From: Thermoleophilia bacterium | GTDB lineage: Bacteria; Actinomycetota; Thermoleophilia; Gaiellales; SKUG01 | Length of the DNA: 64,000 bases | Direction of reading: 5' to 3' | Assembly (NCBI GenBank): GCA_025964555.1 | Contig: JAOPYQ010000009.1 | Coordinates: 1 to 64,000 of the forward strand | Part shown: in pieces, positions 50,455 to 61,395 of the stretch | Position numbering within the stretch: the first letter of the stretch is position 1 | Layout: the number at the start of each line of letters is the position of its first letter | Position numbers and translations under genes: made by a program | Notes under the pieces: generated by a model | What the model was told of the DNA's origin: nothing | Database searches by the model: none | Seen by the model: only the letters and a program-made list of their open reading frames with translations

Positions 50455-51381
50455 TCAGCCCTTCACGGCACCGGCTGTCAGGCCAGCGACGATCCGCTTC
50501 TGGAACACGAGCACCAGCACCACGAGCGGCACCATCACGATCACCGAGGCAGCGCTGATCGTGCCGATCGGCGCCTCGAACTTGACGCTGCCCGTGAAGA
50601 ACGCGATCGCCGCCGGCACGGTGCGCGCCTCGGGCGTGCTCGTGAGCGTGATCGCGAACAGGAACTCGTTCCACGCGAAGAAGAAGACGAGCAGCGCGGC
50701 GGTGACGAGCCCCGGTGCGGCCAGCGGGAACACGACCTTCGTGAACGTCTGCATCCGGGTGGCACCGTCCACGAGCGCCGCCTCCTCGAGCTCGCGCGGG
50801 ATCTCGCGGAAGAAGCTCGTGAGGATGAAGATCGTGAGCGGCAGCGAGAACACGAGGTTCGGGATGATGAGTCCGAGGCCGAAGCGCGCATCGTAGATCC
50901 CGAGGTCCGACCACAGCTTGAACAGTGGCGCCGCGATCGCGATGACCGGAAACGTGGAGATCGAGAGCACGATGCCGAGCAGCAGCGTCTTGCGTGGGAA
51001 GCGCAGCCGGGCGAGGGCGTACGCCGCGAACGAGCCCACGAGGATCGACAGCACCGTCGTGGTCGTCGCCACGATCGCGCTGTTGCGCAGCGCGAGCAGG
51101 AAGTCGCCGTCCTGCAGCACCGACCGGTAGTTGCGCAGCGTCGGATCGTCCGGCCAGAGCGCGCCGCTCGAGAGCTGTGCTCCCGACTTGAGCGACGTGT
51201 TGACGATCCAGTAGATCGGAAACAGGCAGAACACCACGATCGCCGCGACGCTCAACCACAGCAGGCCCCGCTGCACGGGCGCCGGCATGGTGCGCCGGCG
51301 GCTGCGCGCGCGCACCTTCGACGGCGCACCCGCCTGCGTGATCGTCCCGCTCGTGGATCGTGGTGTGGATGCAGCCGACAT
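50455..51381 (-). CDS. Sugar ABC transporter permease (UgpE/MalG type)
   Basis: A 308-residue inner-membrane protein with six predicted helices and the EAA loop ELEEAALVDGATRMQTFTKV, which contacts the ATPase. The conserved start of the permease (LLWLSVAAIVVFCLFPIYWI) and PGLVTAALLVFFFAWNEFLF near the end fit the MalG branch. It is third in the operon, with the ATPase gene 18 bases downstream and the MalF-type gene 1 base upstream. Confidence 0.92.
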   Translation of the reverse strand: MSAASTPRSTSGTITQAGAPSKVRARSRRRTMPAPVQRGLLWLSVAAIVVFCLFPIYWIVNTSLKSGAQLSSGALWPDDPTLRNYRSVLQDGDFLLALRNSAIVATTTTVLSILVGSFAAYALARLRFPRKTLLLGIVLSISTFPVIAIAAPLFKLWSDLGIYDARFGLGLIIPNLVFSLPLTIFILTSFFREIPRELEEAALVDGATRMQTFTKVVFPLAAPGLVTAALLVFFFAWNEFLFAITLTSTPEARTVPAAIAFFTGSVKFEAPIGTISAASVIVMVPLVVLVLVFQKRIVAGLTAGAVKG

Positions 51382-51382
51382 G

Positions 51383-52342
51383 TCAGTCCTTGGCCAGGCT
51401 CTTGATGTTGCCGCCGACGAAGCGGATGTACAGGAACGACACGATCATCACGACCGCGAAGGTCAACACCGACAGTGCGGCGCCGAGGCCGATGAGCCGA
51501 TTCTGCGTCAGCTCCTGGTAGGCGAGCAGCGACAGCACGTTCGTGCCGTTGCTGCCCTGGGTGAGCACCGCGGGCAGGTCGAAGATGCGCAGCGCGTCGA
51601 GGGTCCTGAAGATGAGCGCCACCAGGATCGCCGGCACGAGCAGCGGCAGGGTGATGCGCACGAAGCGCTGCCACACCGTCGCGCCGTCGACCCGCGCCGC
51701 CTCGTACACGTCCTCGGGGATCACCTGCAGCCCGGCGAGCAGCAGCAGTGCCATGAACGGCGCGGTCTTCCACACGTCCGCGAGGATGAGCACCGACATG
51801 GCGTATCCACGCTCGCCGAGCCACACGATGTCCTCGCCGATCCCCACCTTCGCGAGCAGCTGCGGCGCAAAGCCGACGCCCGGCTCGAAGATCGAGCGCC
51901 ACGTGATCGCGGTGACCGCCGTGATCGTCGCCCACGGCACGAGCACCGTCGCACGGAGCACGCCCCGCCCGCGGAACGCGCTGTGCATGGCGAGCGCCAT
52001 CGCCAGGCCGAGCACGAGCTCGAGCGATACCGACGCCACCGTGAACACGAGCGTGTTGAACAGCGCCTCCCAGAACCCACCACTAAACGCAGCCTCGTAG
52101 TTGCGGGTGCCGGCGAAGCGCGACAGTCCCGGCACGCGCACGCTGTACTCGTTGAGCGACAGCCAGACCGCGTAGCCGATCGGGTACGCCGCCACGAGCG
52201 CGATGAGCAGCATCGAGGGTGCGAGCAGGATCGCCGCGAGGCGGCGTTCGCTGCGCCCGTAGGAGGACGTTCGCGACGTGCGGCGTGGCGGCGTGTCCGG
52301 CGCTGCCGGCCCCGTCGCGCTGGCGATCGGTGTGCTCGTCAT
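51383..52342 (-). CDS. Sugar ABC transporter permease (UgpA/MalF type)
   Basis: A 319-residue inner-membrane protein with six helices and an EAA loop (DVYEAARVDGATVWQRFVRI). The N-terminal LAAILLAPSMLLIALVAAYP helix and the conserved PFMALLLLAGLQVIPEDV are typical of the MalF/UgpA branch. It forms the membrane channel with the next gene product. The stop is 1 base from the MalG-type start, and the substrate-binding protein gene lies 10 bases upstream. Confidence 0.92.
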   Translation of the reverse strand: MTSTPIASATGPAAPDTPPRRTSRTSSYGRSERRLAAILLAPSMLLIALVAAYPIGYAVWLSLNEYSVRVPGLSRFAGTRNYEAAFSGGFWEALFNTLVFTVASVSLELVLGLAMALAMHSAFRGRGVLRATVLVPWATITAVTAITWRSIFEPGVGFAPQLLAKVGIGEDIVWLGERGYAMSVLILADVWKTAPFMALLLLAGLQVIPEDVYEAARVDGATVWQRFVRITLPLLVPAILVALIFRTLDALRIFDLPAVLTQGSNGTNVLSLLAYQELTQNRLIGLGAALSVLTFAVVMIVSFLYIRFVGGNIKSLAKD

Positions 52343-52352
52343 GCTCCCCTTC

Positions 52353-53642
52353 CTAGAACGTGGCGAGCGCCTTCTCGATGTCCGACTGCATCTTCGTCAC
52401 GGCCTCGTCGACGCTCGCGTCACCACTGAGCGCTTCGTAGACGTTCGTGGAGATCGCTTCGCTGATCTGCGGATAGACCGGGCTGACCGGGCGCGAGCGC
52501 CCCTGCTCGATCGCCGACAGCAGGTTCGCTGCGAACGGCAGCGCCTTTTCGACGCTGGCATCCGAGTACACGCTCGTCAGCACCGACGGCGTGGCGGCCT
52601 TCATGTACGTGATCTGCTGCTCCTCACCGGTCAGGAAGTTGATCGCAGCTGCGGCGCCGGAGGGATTGTCGCTGTACTCCGAGACCGCGAGGTTGTAGCC
52701 ACCGAGCACGCTCGCGGATTCGCCGCCCTCGAACTTCGGGAACGCCGTGACGTCGAACTTGCCCTTGATCGCCGGCGCTTCCTGGCCGAGCGTGTAGGCG
52801 TACGGCCAGTTGCGCATGAAGGTGGCGGAGCCGTTCTCGAACGCGCGACGCGCCTCCTCCTCCTTCATGGTGAGGACCGAGCGCGGCACGGAGCCGTCCT
52901 TGATGCCGTCGACCATGAACTGGAGCACCTCGCGCGTCTCGTCGGAGTCGGCGGTGGACTTGGTGCCGTCCTCGTTGAGCACGTCGCCGCCGCGTGCGTA
53001 GAGCAGCTCGAGGAAGTGCACCGTGAGGCCCTCGTAGCGCGAGCCCTGGTAGACGAGCCCATCGCCAGCCTTGCCCTGCGCGTAGGCGTCCTGCCACGTG
53101 GCCGGAACCTCGTCGACCTGGTCGGTGCGGTAGTAGAGGAAGCCCGCGTTCGAGTTGAACGGCACCGCCCACTCCTTGCCGTCGTAGCGCACGGTGTCGA
53201 GCGTCGAGGCGATGAACTCGTCCTCGCGATCGGCCACGATGTCGCTCGCGTCGGCGAGCCAGCCCTGCGCCGCGAACTCGGCCGTCCAGACGACGTCGAG
53301 CGCCAGCACGTCGCACTCCTTGCTCTTGGCCTTGAGGCGCTGCACCAGCTGCGTACGCTGCTCGTCGGCCGATTCTGGGAGCTCGACCAGCGTCGCGTTC
53401 GCGCCGGGATTCTCGTCGTTGAACTTCGCGAGGGCCGGCTTGTGGACGCCGCCCGTGTCCTTGCCCATGCACATGGTGATGTCGCCCTTGGGCGCGTCGT
53501 CGGAGGTCTTCACCTTGCTGGTGTCGCCCGTCTTCCCGCCGCCGCTGCCCTTGTCGTCGTCGCTGCCGCCACATCCGACCGCGACGAGTGCCGAGAGCAG
53601 CACCGTCGCCAGAATCGCAGTTCCTTGCTTGAGCGCCGACAT
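52353..53642 (-). CDS. Sugar ABC transporter substrate-binding lipoprotein
   Basis: A 429-residue family-1 extracellular solute-binding protein. The lipobox VAVGC places the lipidated Cys at residue 24, followed by a Gly/Asp/Lys linker. The body contains the usual SBP motifs: NPGANATLVELPESADEQRT, DVLALDVVWTAEFAAQGWLA, VPFNSNAGFLYYRTDQVDEV, and GGYNLAVSEYSDNPSGAAAA. Resemblance to the trehalose/maltose LpqY-type group is likely, but the sugar cannot be fixed. It heads the four-gene operon. No LacI regulator is adjacent. Confidence 0.9.
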   Translation of the reverse strand: MSALKQGTAILATVLLSALVAVGCGGSDDDKGSGGGKTGDTSKVKTSDDAPKGDITMCMGKDTGGVHKPALAKFNDENPGANATLVELPESADEQRTQLVQRLKAKSKECDVLALDVVWTAEFAAQGWLADASDIVADREDEFIASTLDTVRYDGKEWAVPFNSNAGFLYYRTDQVDEVPATWQDAYAQGKAGDGLVYQGSRYEGLTVHFLELLYARGGDVLNEDGTKSTADSDETREVLQFMVDGIKDGSVPRSVLTMKEEEARRAFENGSATFMRNWPYAYTLGQEAPAIKGKFDVTAFPKFEGGESASVLGGYNLAVSEYSDNPSGAAAAINFLTGEEQQITYMKAATPSVLTSVYSDASVEKALPFAANLLSAIEQGRSRPVSPVYPQISEAISTNVYEALSGDASVDEAVTKMQSDIEKALATF

Positions 53643-53783
53643 CCAGAGCCTCCGAGATCACACGGTCCTTCGGAGCTCGCAGGCGACGTTCGTCCGCACC
53701 GGGGGCTCCCGTTGATCTGGAACCTGCCCGGGTCTCGAAGCGTTAACCGACCACACCGATGCAGATGTCGGCGGGTCGTTTCG

Positions 53784-55241
53784 TCACCAGGTGACGGCTG
53801 CGCTTTCCGGTGCCTGCACCGGGGCTGCGTGCGCGTTCGCTGCCGTCTGGAAGTCGGCGAGCAGCTTCAGGTTCGATTCGACGCGGCCGACCTCGGCGTA
53901 GTCGGGGTGACCGTCGTAGCCGTCGTCGACGTCGCGAGCGATGCGGTGCAGGTTGCGGTCGATCATGTCGAGGGTCGAGGCGCGGAGCGTGAGTGCTCCC
54001 TCCACCCCGCCCCCCATGCGCTCGCCGTCGAGGCGCAGTCGCGCTTCGACGAGTCGGGAGGCGGCGCCGTCGGGAGTGGCGGACCACTGCTCGCCTCGCC
54101 ACGCGCTGAGCAGGCGTGCCTTCTGTCGCTCCGTCACCTGTGCCGTCACGATGTCGCCCGCGTCGATCCAGGTCGGGAGCGCCGTGCCTGACCGGGAGGA
54201 CTCGCCGAGGATGCGCTCGACCTGTCGGCGCGCGACTTCGGTCCCGGCCGGATCGAGGCGGTCGCGCATGTCCTGGAACTCCTCGAAGAGCGGGCGGGAG
54301 TTCGTGCGTGCGTGCTGCTCCATGAGGGCGACGCGCTGCGCGAACGGCGCGCGTCGGTAGTGCCAGCTGGTCAGGATGTCGTGCGTCTGGATCCCGACGG
54401 GCAGCGGCGATTCGTCGCGGAGCGCGCGACCGACCTGTCGGCTGACGTGCTGGGCGACGTCCCGGTCGTTGAGCCCGGCGAAGCTGCGCACGTCGCTCGT
54501 GCGCGAGCGCGCGGTGGTCACCGGTCCGCCACCGGCGCTCGCGAGCCCGTCGAGCAGGCGCATGCGCTGGTCCTGGGAGCGCGCTCCGAAGTTCGACACG
54601 GGCGCGAGCACGAGCTCGATCGTGGCGTTCGCCGGCAGGTCGCGGCGCCCGCGAGCCGCGTCGTCGAGCGCGGCGTGCCACGATTCGATGCGCGCGGGAT
54701 CGCGCACGAGCTTCCAGCGATCGATGAACTCGGCGCCAGCATCGCCCGACGTGCCCCACCGCTCGAGTGCTCCGGCGAGCTTGTGCCGGATGGCGTCGTC
54801 GAGCTTGTCGTGCGTCATGATCCCGAGCGCGACCGGCACCTCGCGTTCGTCGGTCGAGAGGTGGAGCAGCGTGCGCAGCTCCGCGACGCCGCGCTGCGTG
54901 TCGAGCACCGCCGCGGGACCGTCGAGGAGCGCCGCAAGACGAGCGCCGATCGCGGCCTGGTCGGTGGGGTCGATGCTGAATCGCAGGTCCCAGGCCGCAC
55001 GTACCTGTTCCGAGTGGCGTGCGTGCTCCGCGCCGGTTCGGTCCACGGTGGCAAGCGCGGCGCCGAGGTCGAGCGAGCGGTAGCCGAACGGCATCGATGG
55101 TTCCACGTTGTACAGCTCGTCGATCGCGCTCGACACGTGGGCCTGTTCGGCGTCGTCGAGTACGCGTGCAGGAGCCTGCACCAGCCGGCGCAGGTCGTCG
55201 ATCCCCTCGAACATCGGAACGCCGTGTGCCGGCAGCCGCAT
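53784..55241 (-). CDS. Unknown 485-residue soluble protein
   Basis: A long, coherent protein, mostly helical, without signal peptide, membrane segment or known motif. Notable parts are MFEGIDDLRRLVQAPARVLD near the start, several Arg/Asp-rich helical repeats (DQAAIGARLAALLDGPAAVL), and PVGIQTHDILTSWHYRRAPF. The C-terminus ends in helices (LTLRASTLDMIDRNLHRIARD, shortened here to LTLRASTLDMIDRNLH). The start at 55241 is chosen because upstream residues look non-coding. A toxin-like or structural protein is possible, but nothing supports a function. Confidence 0.6.
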   Translation of the reverse strand: MRLPAHGVPMFEGIDDLRRLVQAPARVLDDAEQAHVSSAIDELYNVEPSMPFGYRSLDLGAALATVDRTGAEHARHSEQVRAAWDLRFSIDPTDQAAIGARLAALLDGPAAVLDTQRGVAELRTLLHLSTDEREVPVALGIMTHDKLDDAIRHKLAGALERWGTSGDAGAEFIDRWKLVRDPARIESWHAALDDAARGRRDLPANATIELVLAPVSNFGARSQDQRMRLLDGLASAGGGPVTTARSRTSDVRSFAGLNDRDVAQHVSRQVGRALRDESPLPVGIQTHDILTSWHYRRAPFAQRVALMEQHARTNSRPLFEEFQDMRDRLDPAGTEVARRQVERILGESSRSGTALPTWIDAGDIVTAQVTERQKARLLSAWRGEQWSATPDGAASRLVEARLRLDGERMGGGVEGALTLRASTLDMIDRNLHRIARDVDDGYDGHPDYAEVGRVESNLKLLADFQTAANAHAAPVQAPESAAVTW

Positions 55242-55340
55242 GGTTCCTCGCGATTTCCCCCGACGCAGCCCCCGTGCCGCGCATGCCTGTATCTCGGCAC
55301 GGCCGGTGCCCAGCGTTTCGTGGCCCCCTATGATCCGACC

Positions 55341-56222
55341 ATGTATTTCGGCTCGCACGTCTCATCCAGCGGTGGCATCGACAAGGCGGTCGAGCGTGCC
55401 ATCGACCTCGGCGCGGACGCCGTCCAGATGTTCATCCAGAGCCCCCGCATGTGGCGACCCGTGAACCACAAGGACGAGAACATCGCGCGCTTTCGCGAGC
55501 TGCGCGACGAACACCTGCAGGGCGCAGTCGCCCACGCGATCTACCTCATCAACGTGGCGTCCGACGATCCGGAGATCTGGGAGAAGGGCGCCACGGCGCT
55601 CGCGCACACGATGACGATCGGCGCGCGCCTCGGGCTCGACGGGGTGATCTTTCATCCCGGCTCGCACAAGGGTGCGGAGACCGGCCTGGCCGGGTGCGTG
55701 GACCTGATCGCGAAGGCGTGCCTGCGTGCCATCGATGCGGGCGAGCGCGAGGCAGCGGCCGCCGGAACGTCGACCCCCTACCTGTTGCTGGAGAACACCG
55801 CAGGCACCGGCGGCACGATCGGGCGCGACGCCGAGGAGCTCGCCACGCTCGTGCACGCAACCGACGACCACGGGCAGCTCGGCGTGTGCATCGACAGCTG
55901 CCACTGGTGGGCGAGCGGCGTCGATGTGACCGACCGCGAGGCATTGGACCGTGAACTCGCGATCCTCGACGACGCGATCGGCCCGGAGCGCCTGCGCGCG
56001 ATCCACCTGAACGATTCCAAGACGCCGCTCGGCTCGAACCGGGATCGCCACGACAACATCGGCGAGGGTCTCATCGGCGACGGGCTCGGCACGTTCCTCG
56101 CGCATCCGCGCTTCGAGGGGCTCGGCGCCTACCTCGAGGTTCCCGGAACCGGGGACGGCACGCGACCGGAAGACATCACGGCCGCGCGTACGCTGCGCGA
56201 GCGCGCCCTCGCGCGCGCGTGA
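55341..56222 (+). CDS. nfo: Endonuclease IV (apurinic/apyrimidinic endonuclease)
   Basis: A 293-residue AP endonuclease of the Nfo/Apn1 family for base excision repair. Features: MYFGSHVSSSGGIDKAVERA at the start, zinc-binding segments VIFHPGSHKG, LLLENTAGTGGTIG, VCIDSCHWWASGVDV, IHLNDSKTPLGSNRDRHDNI with GEGLIG, and the final YLEVPGTG. These carry the His/Glu/Asp ligands for the three zincs. Length is normal (about 280-300). It is transcribed in the opposite direction to both neighbours. Confidence 0.93.
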   Translation: MYFGSHVSSSGGIDKAVERAIDLGADAVQMFIQSPRMWRPVNHKDENIARFRELRDEHLQGAVAHAIYLINVASDDPEIWEKGATALAHTMTIGARLGLDGVIFHPGSHKGAETGLAGCVDLIAKACLRAIDAGEREAAAAGTSTPYLLLENTAGTGGTIGRDAEELATLVHATDDHGQLGVCIDSCHWWASGVDVTDREALDRELAILDDAIGPERLRAIHLNDSKTPLGSNRDRHDNIGEGLIGDGLGTFLAHPRFEGLGAYLEVPGTGDGTRPEDITAARTLRERALARA

Positions 56223-56226
56223 GTCC

Positions 56227-56460
56227 TCAGCGCATGCCGCGATCGCGGCGCCGGGCCTCGGACTCGTTGCGCCGCTCGATGATGTCGGGCGTGGTGCCGG
56301 CACCCACGCTTCCGCCGCGGCCAATGAGCAGCAGGATGCCGAACACGACGGCGACGCCGAACAGGAGCGCGGCGAGGACCGCCAGGCCGGGGACGAACAG
56401 GAAGACGATGAGTGCGGCGAGCGCGAGCACGGCCGCGACCGTCCAGCTGACGTAGGACAC
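56227..56460 (-). CDS. Small membrane protein
   Basis: A 77-residue protein with two hydrophobic helices (VSWTVAAVLALAALIVFLFV and VLAALLFGVAVVFGILLLIG) and a charged C-terminal tail (ERRNESEARRRDRGMR). The GTG at 56460 is chosen because it starts directly at the hydrophobic region and GAAAGGGTGG lies upstream. A longer frame to 56526 would add 22 charged residues. Function unknown. Confidence 0.6.
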   Translation of the reverse strand: MSYVSWTVAAVLALAALIVFLFVPGLAVLAALLFGVAVVFGILLLIGRGGSVGAGTTPDIIERRNESEARRRDRGMR

Positions 56461-56637
56461 GCGGGACCACCCTTTCGTAGTGGAGCTGTTGTCCCTGTGG
56501 TCTCCCGCTCGTCGGCGGTGCAACATCCAGAAGAAGAAACAACGGCGGTGTCGCGCTCCCCGGGCAATGACTTCGGACCAACGTCGCCATGCAGTTTGGG
56601 AGTGCGACCACCGCCGTCGGGGTCACGTGGAGCGCAT

Positions 56638-56657
56638 CCACGGACCTGAGTCCGTGG
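56638..56657 (-). terminator. Terminator-like hairpin
   Basis: CCACGGAC (56638-56645) and GTCCGTGG (56650-56657) form an 8-bp stem with a CTGA loop, just downstream of the stop of the minus-strand membrane protein gene at 56662. There is no T-tract, so it may be a stem-loop 3' end. Confidence 0.45.
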
Positions 56658-56661
56658 CGCG

Positions 56662-57399
56662 CTAGGCAGCCAACGGAGGTGGCCGCGACAGGATGTCGCA
56701 GCCGATGAGTTCACGGAGGGTGCGTGTGGTGTCGACGATGGCGTAGGCGGGGGGGCGCAGCACGCGCGTGATGCGCTGCAGGCGGCGGGCGATGCGCTGG
56801 AGGGCGACCTCGAGCACGTGGATCGCGCGCAGGCCGACGAGACTGACGGCCGCGACGAGCATGCCCGCGAGCACGCAGAGTCCGAAGATCGAGGCGAGCG
56901 GCAGCAGGCTGCGCCAGCTGCCGTACTCCATGCCCAGTCCGAATCCACCGAGCCATCGCTCGAGGCTCGACTGCAGCAGCCAGATCGACAGCAGCAGGCC
57001 CGCGAACGAGGACGTGCGCACGACGAACTGGTCGAACATCGAGGCGGCGGACAGGCGTTCGACGACGAGCCGGCGCGAGCGGCGGCGACATGCGGCCGAG
57101 ATCGTGCACGTCTGGCGAACGCGGCGGCGCTCGGAGGTGACGAAGGCCACGACCGCGACGAGCGCGATGGCGGCGATCATGAACCAGCCGACCGTGAGCG
57201 GCATGCGCGCATCGGCGTTGTCCTGCAGCACCCGGAACTCGGAGTCCGAGACCCCGTAGAAGAGGAAGAAGTCCTCACGGAACAGCGAGACGAGGCGATC
57301 CACGACGAGCGAGCCGATTGCCAGGGCGCCGGCGACCGTACCTGCCTGGGCAAGGCGATACCGGCGACGCGAGATGCTGTTTCGATGGGAGTCGTGCAT
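56662..57399 (-). CDS. Polytopic membrane protein of unknown function
   Basis: A 245-residue protein with four predicted helices: AGTVAGALAIGSLVVDRLVS, GWFMIAAIALVAVVAFVTSE, FAGLLLSIWLLQSSLERWLG and LPLASIFGLCVLAGMLVAAV. The segment between the second and third is arginine-rich, and the C-terminal tail is amphipathic (LRAIHVLEVALQRIARRLQR). The start at 57399 follows a coding-like context, and an upstream start (57474) is less convincing. The family is not recognised. Confidence 0.6.
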   Translation of the reverse strand: MHDSHRNSISRRRYRLAQAGTVAGALAIGSLVVDRLVSLFREDFFLFYGVSDSEFRVLQDNADARMPLTVGWFMIAAIALVAVVAFVTSERRRVRQTCTISAACRRRSRRLVVERLSAASMFDQFVVRTSSFAGLLLSIWLLQSSLERWLGGFGLGMEYGSWRSLLPLASIFGLCVLAGMLVAAVSLVGLRAIHVLEVALQRIARRLQRITRVLRPPAYAIVDTTRTLRELIGCDILSRPPPLAA

Positions 57400-57538
57400 G
57401 GGCTCTGCCGAGGCACGGGACGTACGGGGCTGGGTTCCCGCACGGACCGTCCGTTCGATATCGGCACCATTCACCGATCCTCAAGGGCCAATTTGCACAT
57501 CTGCCAACGTACTGGTGTCTGCGGCATGCGAACCGCCA

Positions 57539-57655
57539 CTGCGTCCGGATATCCGGCACGCATCCCGGGATCCGTGGACGAAGTCGCGGGTCCCACCCCA
57601 CTGCGTCCGGATATCCGAGACGCAACACCGGATCCGTGGACGAAGTGGCGAACCC
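57539..57655. repeat. Two tandem copies of a palindrome-containing repeat
   Basis: Two similar blocks of about 52 bases start at 57539 and 57601 (62-base period): CTGCGTCCGGATATCCG, then a variable centre, then GGATCCGTGGACGAAGT and GCG. Each contains the perfect 10-bp palindrome CGGATATCCG, and outer GTCC/GGAC ends could fold the block into a hairpin. They lie in the 350-base gap (57400-57748) in front of the MalK-like gene. This looks like a REP-type or binding-site repeat. The rest of the gap shows no gene. Confidence 0.6.
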
Positions 57656-57748
57656 GGCGACGAAACGGGCGCACTGCCCAACTCGATGTACTGGCGAGGG
57701 AGCAATTCGCGGCCTGCGCCAGTGGCGTGGGTCGCCGGGGGGTAACAC

Positions 57749-60034
<2,286 letters not shown>

Positions 60035-60166
60035 CACCGGGTCTCGTTTCGTCGTCGGACGGTCGTGGCAGACCTCCTTCCGGACACGTCCGACGGGCGC
60101 CGCTGGAAAAACCAGCACAAAACTGACGCAGTTCGGGCGCCCCGGCGGCCGCATTTCCGAATAAAT

Positions 60167-60199
60167 CCCCTCTCAGGATGCCCTGCGAGGGGTTTTTTT
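60167..60199 (+). terminator. Strong intrinsic terminator
   Basis: CCCCTC (60167-60172) pairs with GAGGGG (60187-60192), with an inner CAGG/CCTG stem, followed by seven Ts (60193-60199). It ends the transcript of the MalK-like gene, 130 bases after its stop. Confidence 0.88.
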
Positions 60200-60337
60200 C
60201 ATGCTGGAACGTGATTTCGGCAGGAAAAAGGCCAAATCGGTGGCCAATTGCACCGTTTCGTGGAAATGCACCTTGCGCGTCCGCCAACTCCGATAATGTT
60301 CCACCCGTAAGGCAGGACGAGCGAAAGATCTACGAAC

Positions 60338-60613
60338 ATGATCCAGAGCATCACCAGCACCAACGGCGCCGCCAACCGCAACCCGGGCATCGTGCCGCCG
60401 TGGCTCACCAAGCCGCAGGCGAAGAACGCGGGCATCGTCCCCCCGTGGCTGCTCGAGCCCATCACGATCCTCCCTGTCGAGGAGCCCGTGGCAATCCTTC
60501 CCGTCGACGAGCCGGAGTTCCACATCCTCCCGGTCGACGGTGATACCCAGTTCGTGCCTGTGTCGGCCGACGCCTCCCCAGCGTCTCTGGCCGACGTCCT
60601 GCGCGGCCGCTGA
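60338..60613 (+). CDS. 91-residue repeat peptide with GIVPPWL and ILPV motifs
   Basis: A small acidic peptide with internal repeats: NPGIVPPWLTKP and NAGIVPPWLLEP, then ILPVEEP, ILPVDEP and ILPVDG, ending ADVLRGR. No signal peptide or membrane helix. It is bracketed by two strong terminators (60167-60199 and 60739-60773), so it is its own transcription unit. A GATAAT-like -10 lies at 60292-60297. Repeated short motifs in a small gene are typical of RiPP precursors (multi-core), linear peptide signals or binding proteins, but no modifying enzyme is adjacent. Confidence 0.6.
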   Translation: MIQSITSTNGAANRNPGIVPPWLTKPQAKNAGIVPPWLLEPITILPVEEPVAILPVDEPEFHILPVDGDTQFVPVSADASPASLADVLRGR

Positions 60614-60738
60614 TTCCCCAAATACAGCGACGCGCCCTCGGGCACGGATCCCACACCACATAGACATACCTCCCCCATAGGTCGCCGGGCACGTTCCCCC
60701 CAGATCCCCGCCCGACGACCACCCCCAGCAAGACAGCT

Positions 60739-60773
60739 ACGGGCCCGTGAGCAAGGAAGCTCATCGGGCCCGT
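60739..60773 (+). terminator. Terminator hairpin after repeat peptide gene
   Basis: ACGGGCCCG-TGAGC (60739-60752) pairs with GCTCA-T-CGGGCCCGT (60759-60773) around an AAGGAA loop, with one bulge. The T-tract is weak (CGTTGTTCT). It is symmetric and could serve both directions. Confidence 0.7.
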
Positions 60774-60819
60774 CGTTGTTCTCGGGAACCGATGCGATAT
60801 CCCGCGCGTCTGAGGGCAC

Positions 60820-61389
60820 ATGACGACCATGACCTTCCACTCGCGCGCCGTCCTGCTGCTGTCCATGTTCGCGCTGCTCGTCGCTCCGGCGATCGCGGCC
60901 GCCTGTTCGATGGTCGTTCGACCGCCCGCCAAGCCACACATCGCAGTCGACGACCTGCGGTTCCTGCACGTGCGGCGCAGCACGAGCGCCGAGTGGGTGC
61001 GCGGAAGTGGCTGGATCTCTTCGCGCGTCGGGCTCATCGAATCGATCCAGCCGCGTTTCCTGCGCCGCCCGGTCGCCGCGGCCTATGCGCAGCAGCGCGG
61101 GCTCAACCTGATCGCCATCCGGCCACTCGACGGGACGTACTACGACGACGAGGACCCGGCGACCACGTGCGAGCTCGAGGGCAGGCACGTGTACAGCGCC
61201 ACTCGCCTGCTCGTTCGCGAGACGCCCCGGGCGATCTTCATCACCCTGGCGAGCCATCGCACGCCCGGCTCGTCCGCAGGCTGCCTGCTCGCGAGCACCT
61301 CGTGCGACGACCTGGTGCTGCGCTCGGTCACCTTCGATGCGCCGATCGGGGACCGCGAGATCTACGCGACCACGTTCCCCAACACGTAG
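60820..61389 (+). CDS. Secreted or lipid-anchored protein of unknown function
   Basis: A 189-residue protein with an N-terminal hydrophobic signal (AVLLLSMFALLVAPAIAAAC), where the final AAC could serve as a lipobox-like cleavage site. The mature part contains three further cysteines (TTCELEG, AGCLLAS, TSCDDLVL) and beta-rich segments. No known motif is seen. It ends 6 bases before the stop of the convergent alpha/beta hydrolase gene. Confidence 0.65.
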   Translation: MTTMTFHSRAVLLLSMFALLVAPAIAAACSMVVRPPAKPHIAVDDLRFLHVRRSTSAEWVRGSGWISSRVGLIESIQPRFLRRPVAAAYAQQRGLNLIAIRPLDGTYYDDEDPATTCELEGRHVYSATRLLVRETPRAIFITLASHRTPGSSAGCLLASTSCDDLVLRSVTFDAPIGDREIYATTFPNT

Positions 61390-61395
61390 CGATCG

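Noticed and set aside
53743-55365. Alternative minus-strand frame overlapping the unknown 485-residue protein
   Set aside because: It is almost pure Arg/Ala/Gly/Pro. The frame ending at 53784 has balanced composition and helical periodicity.
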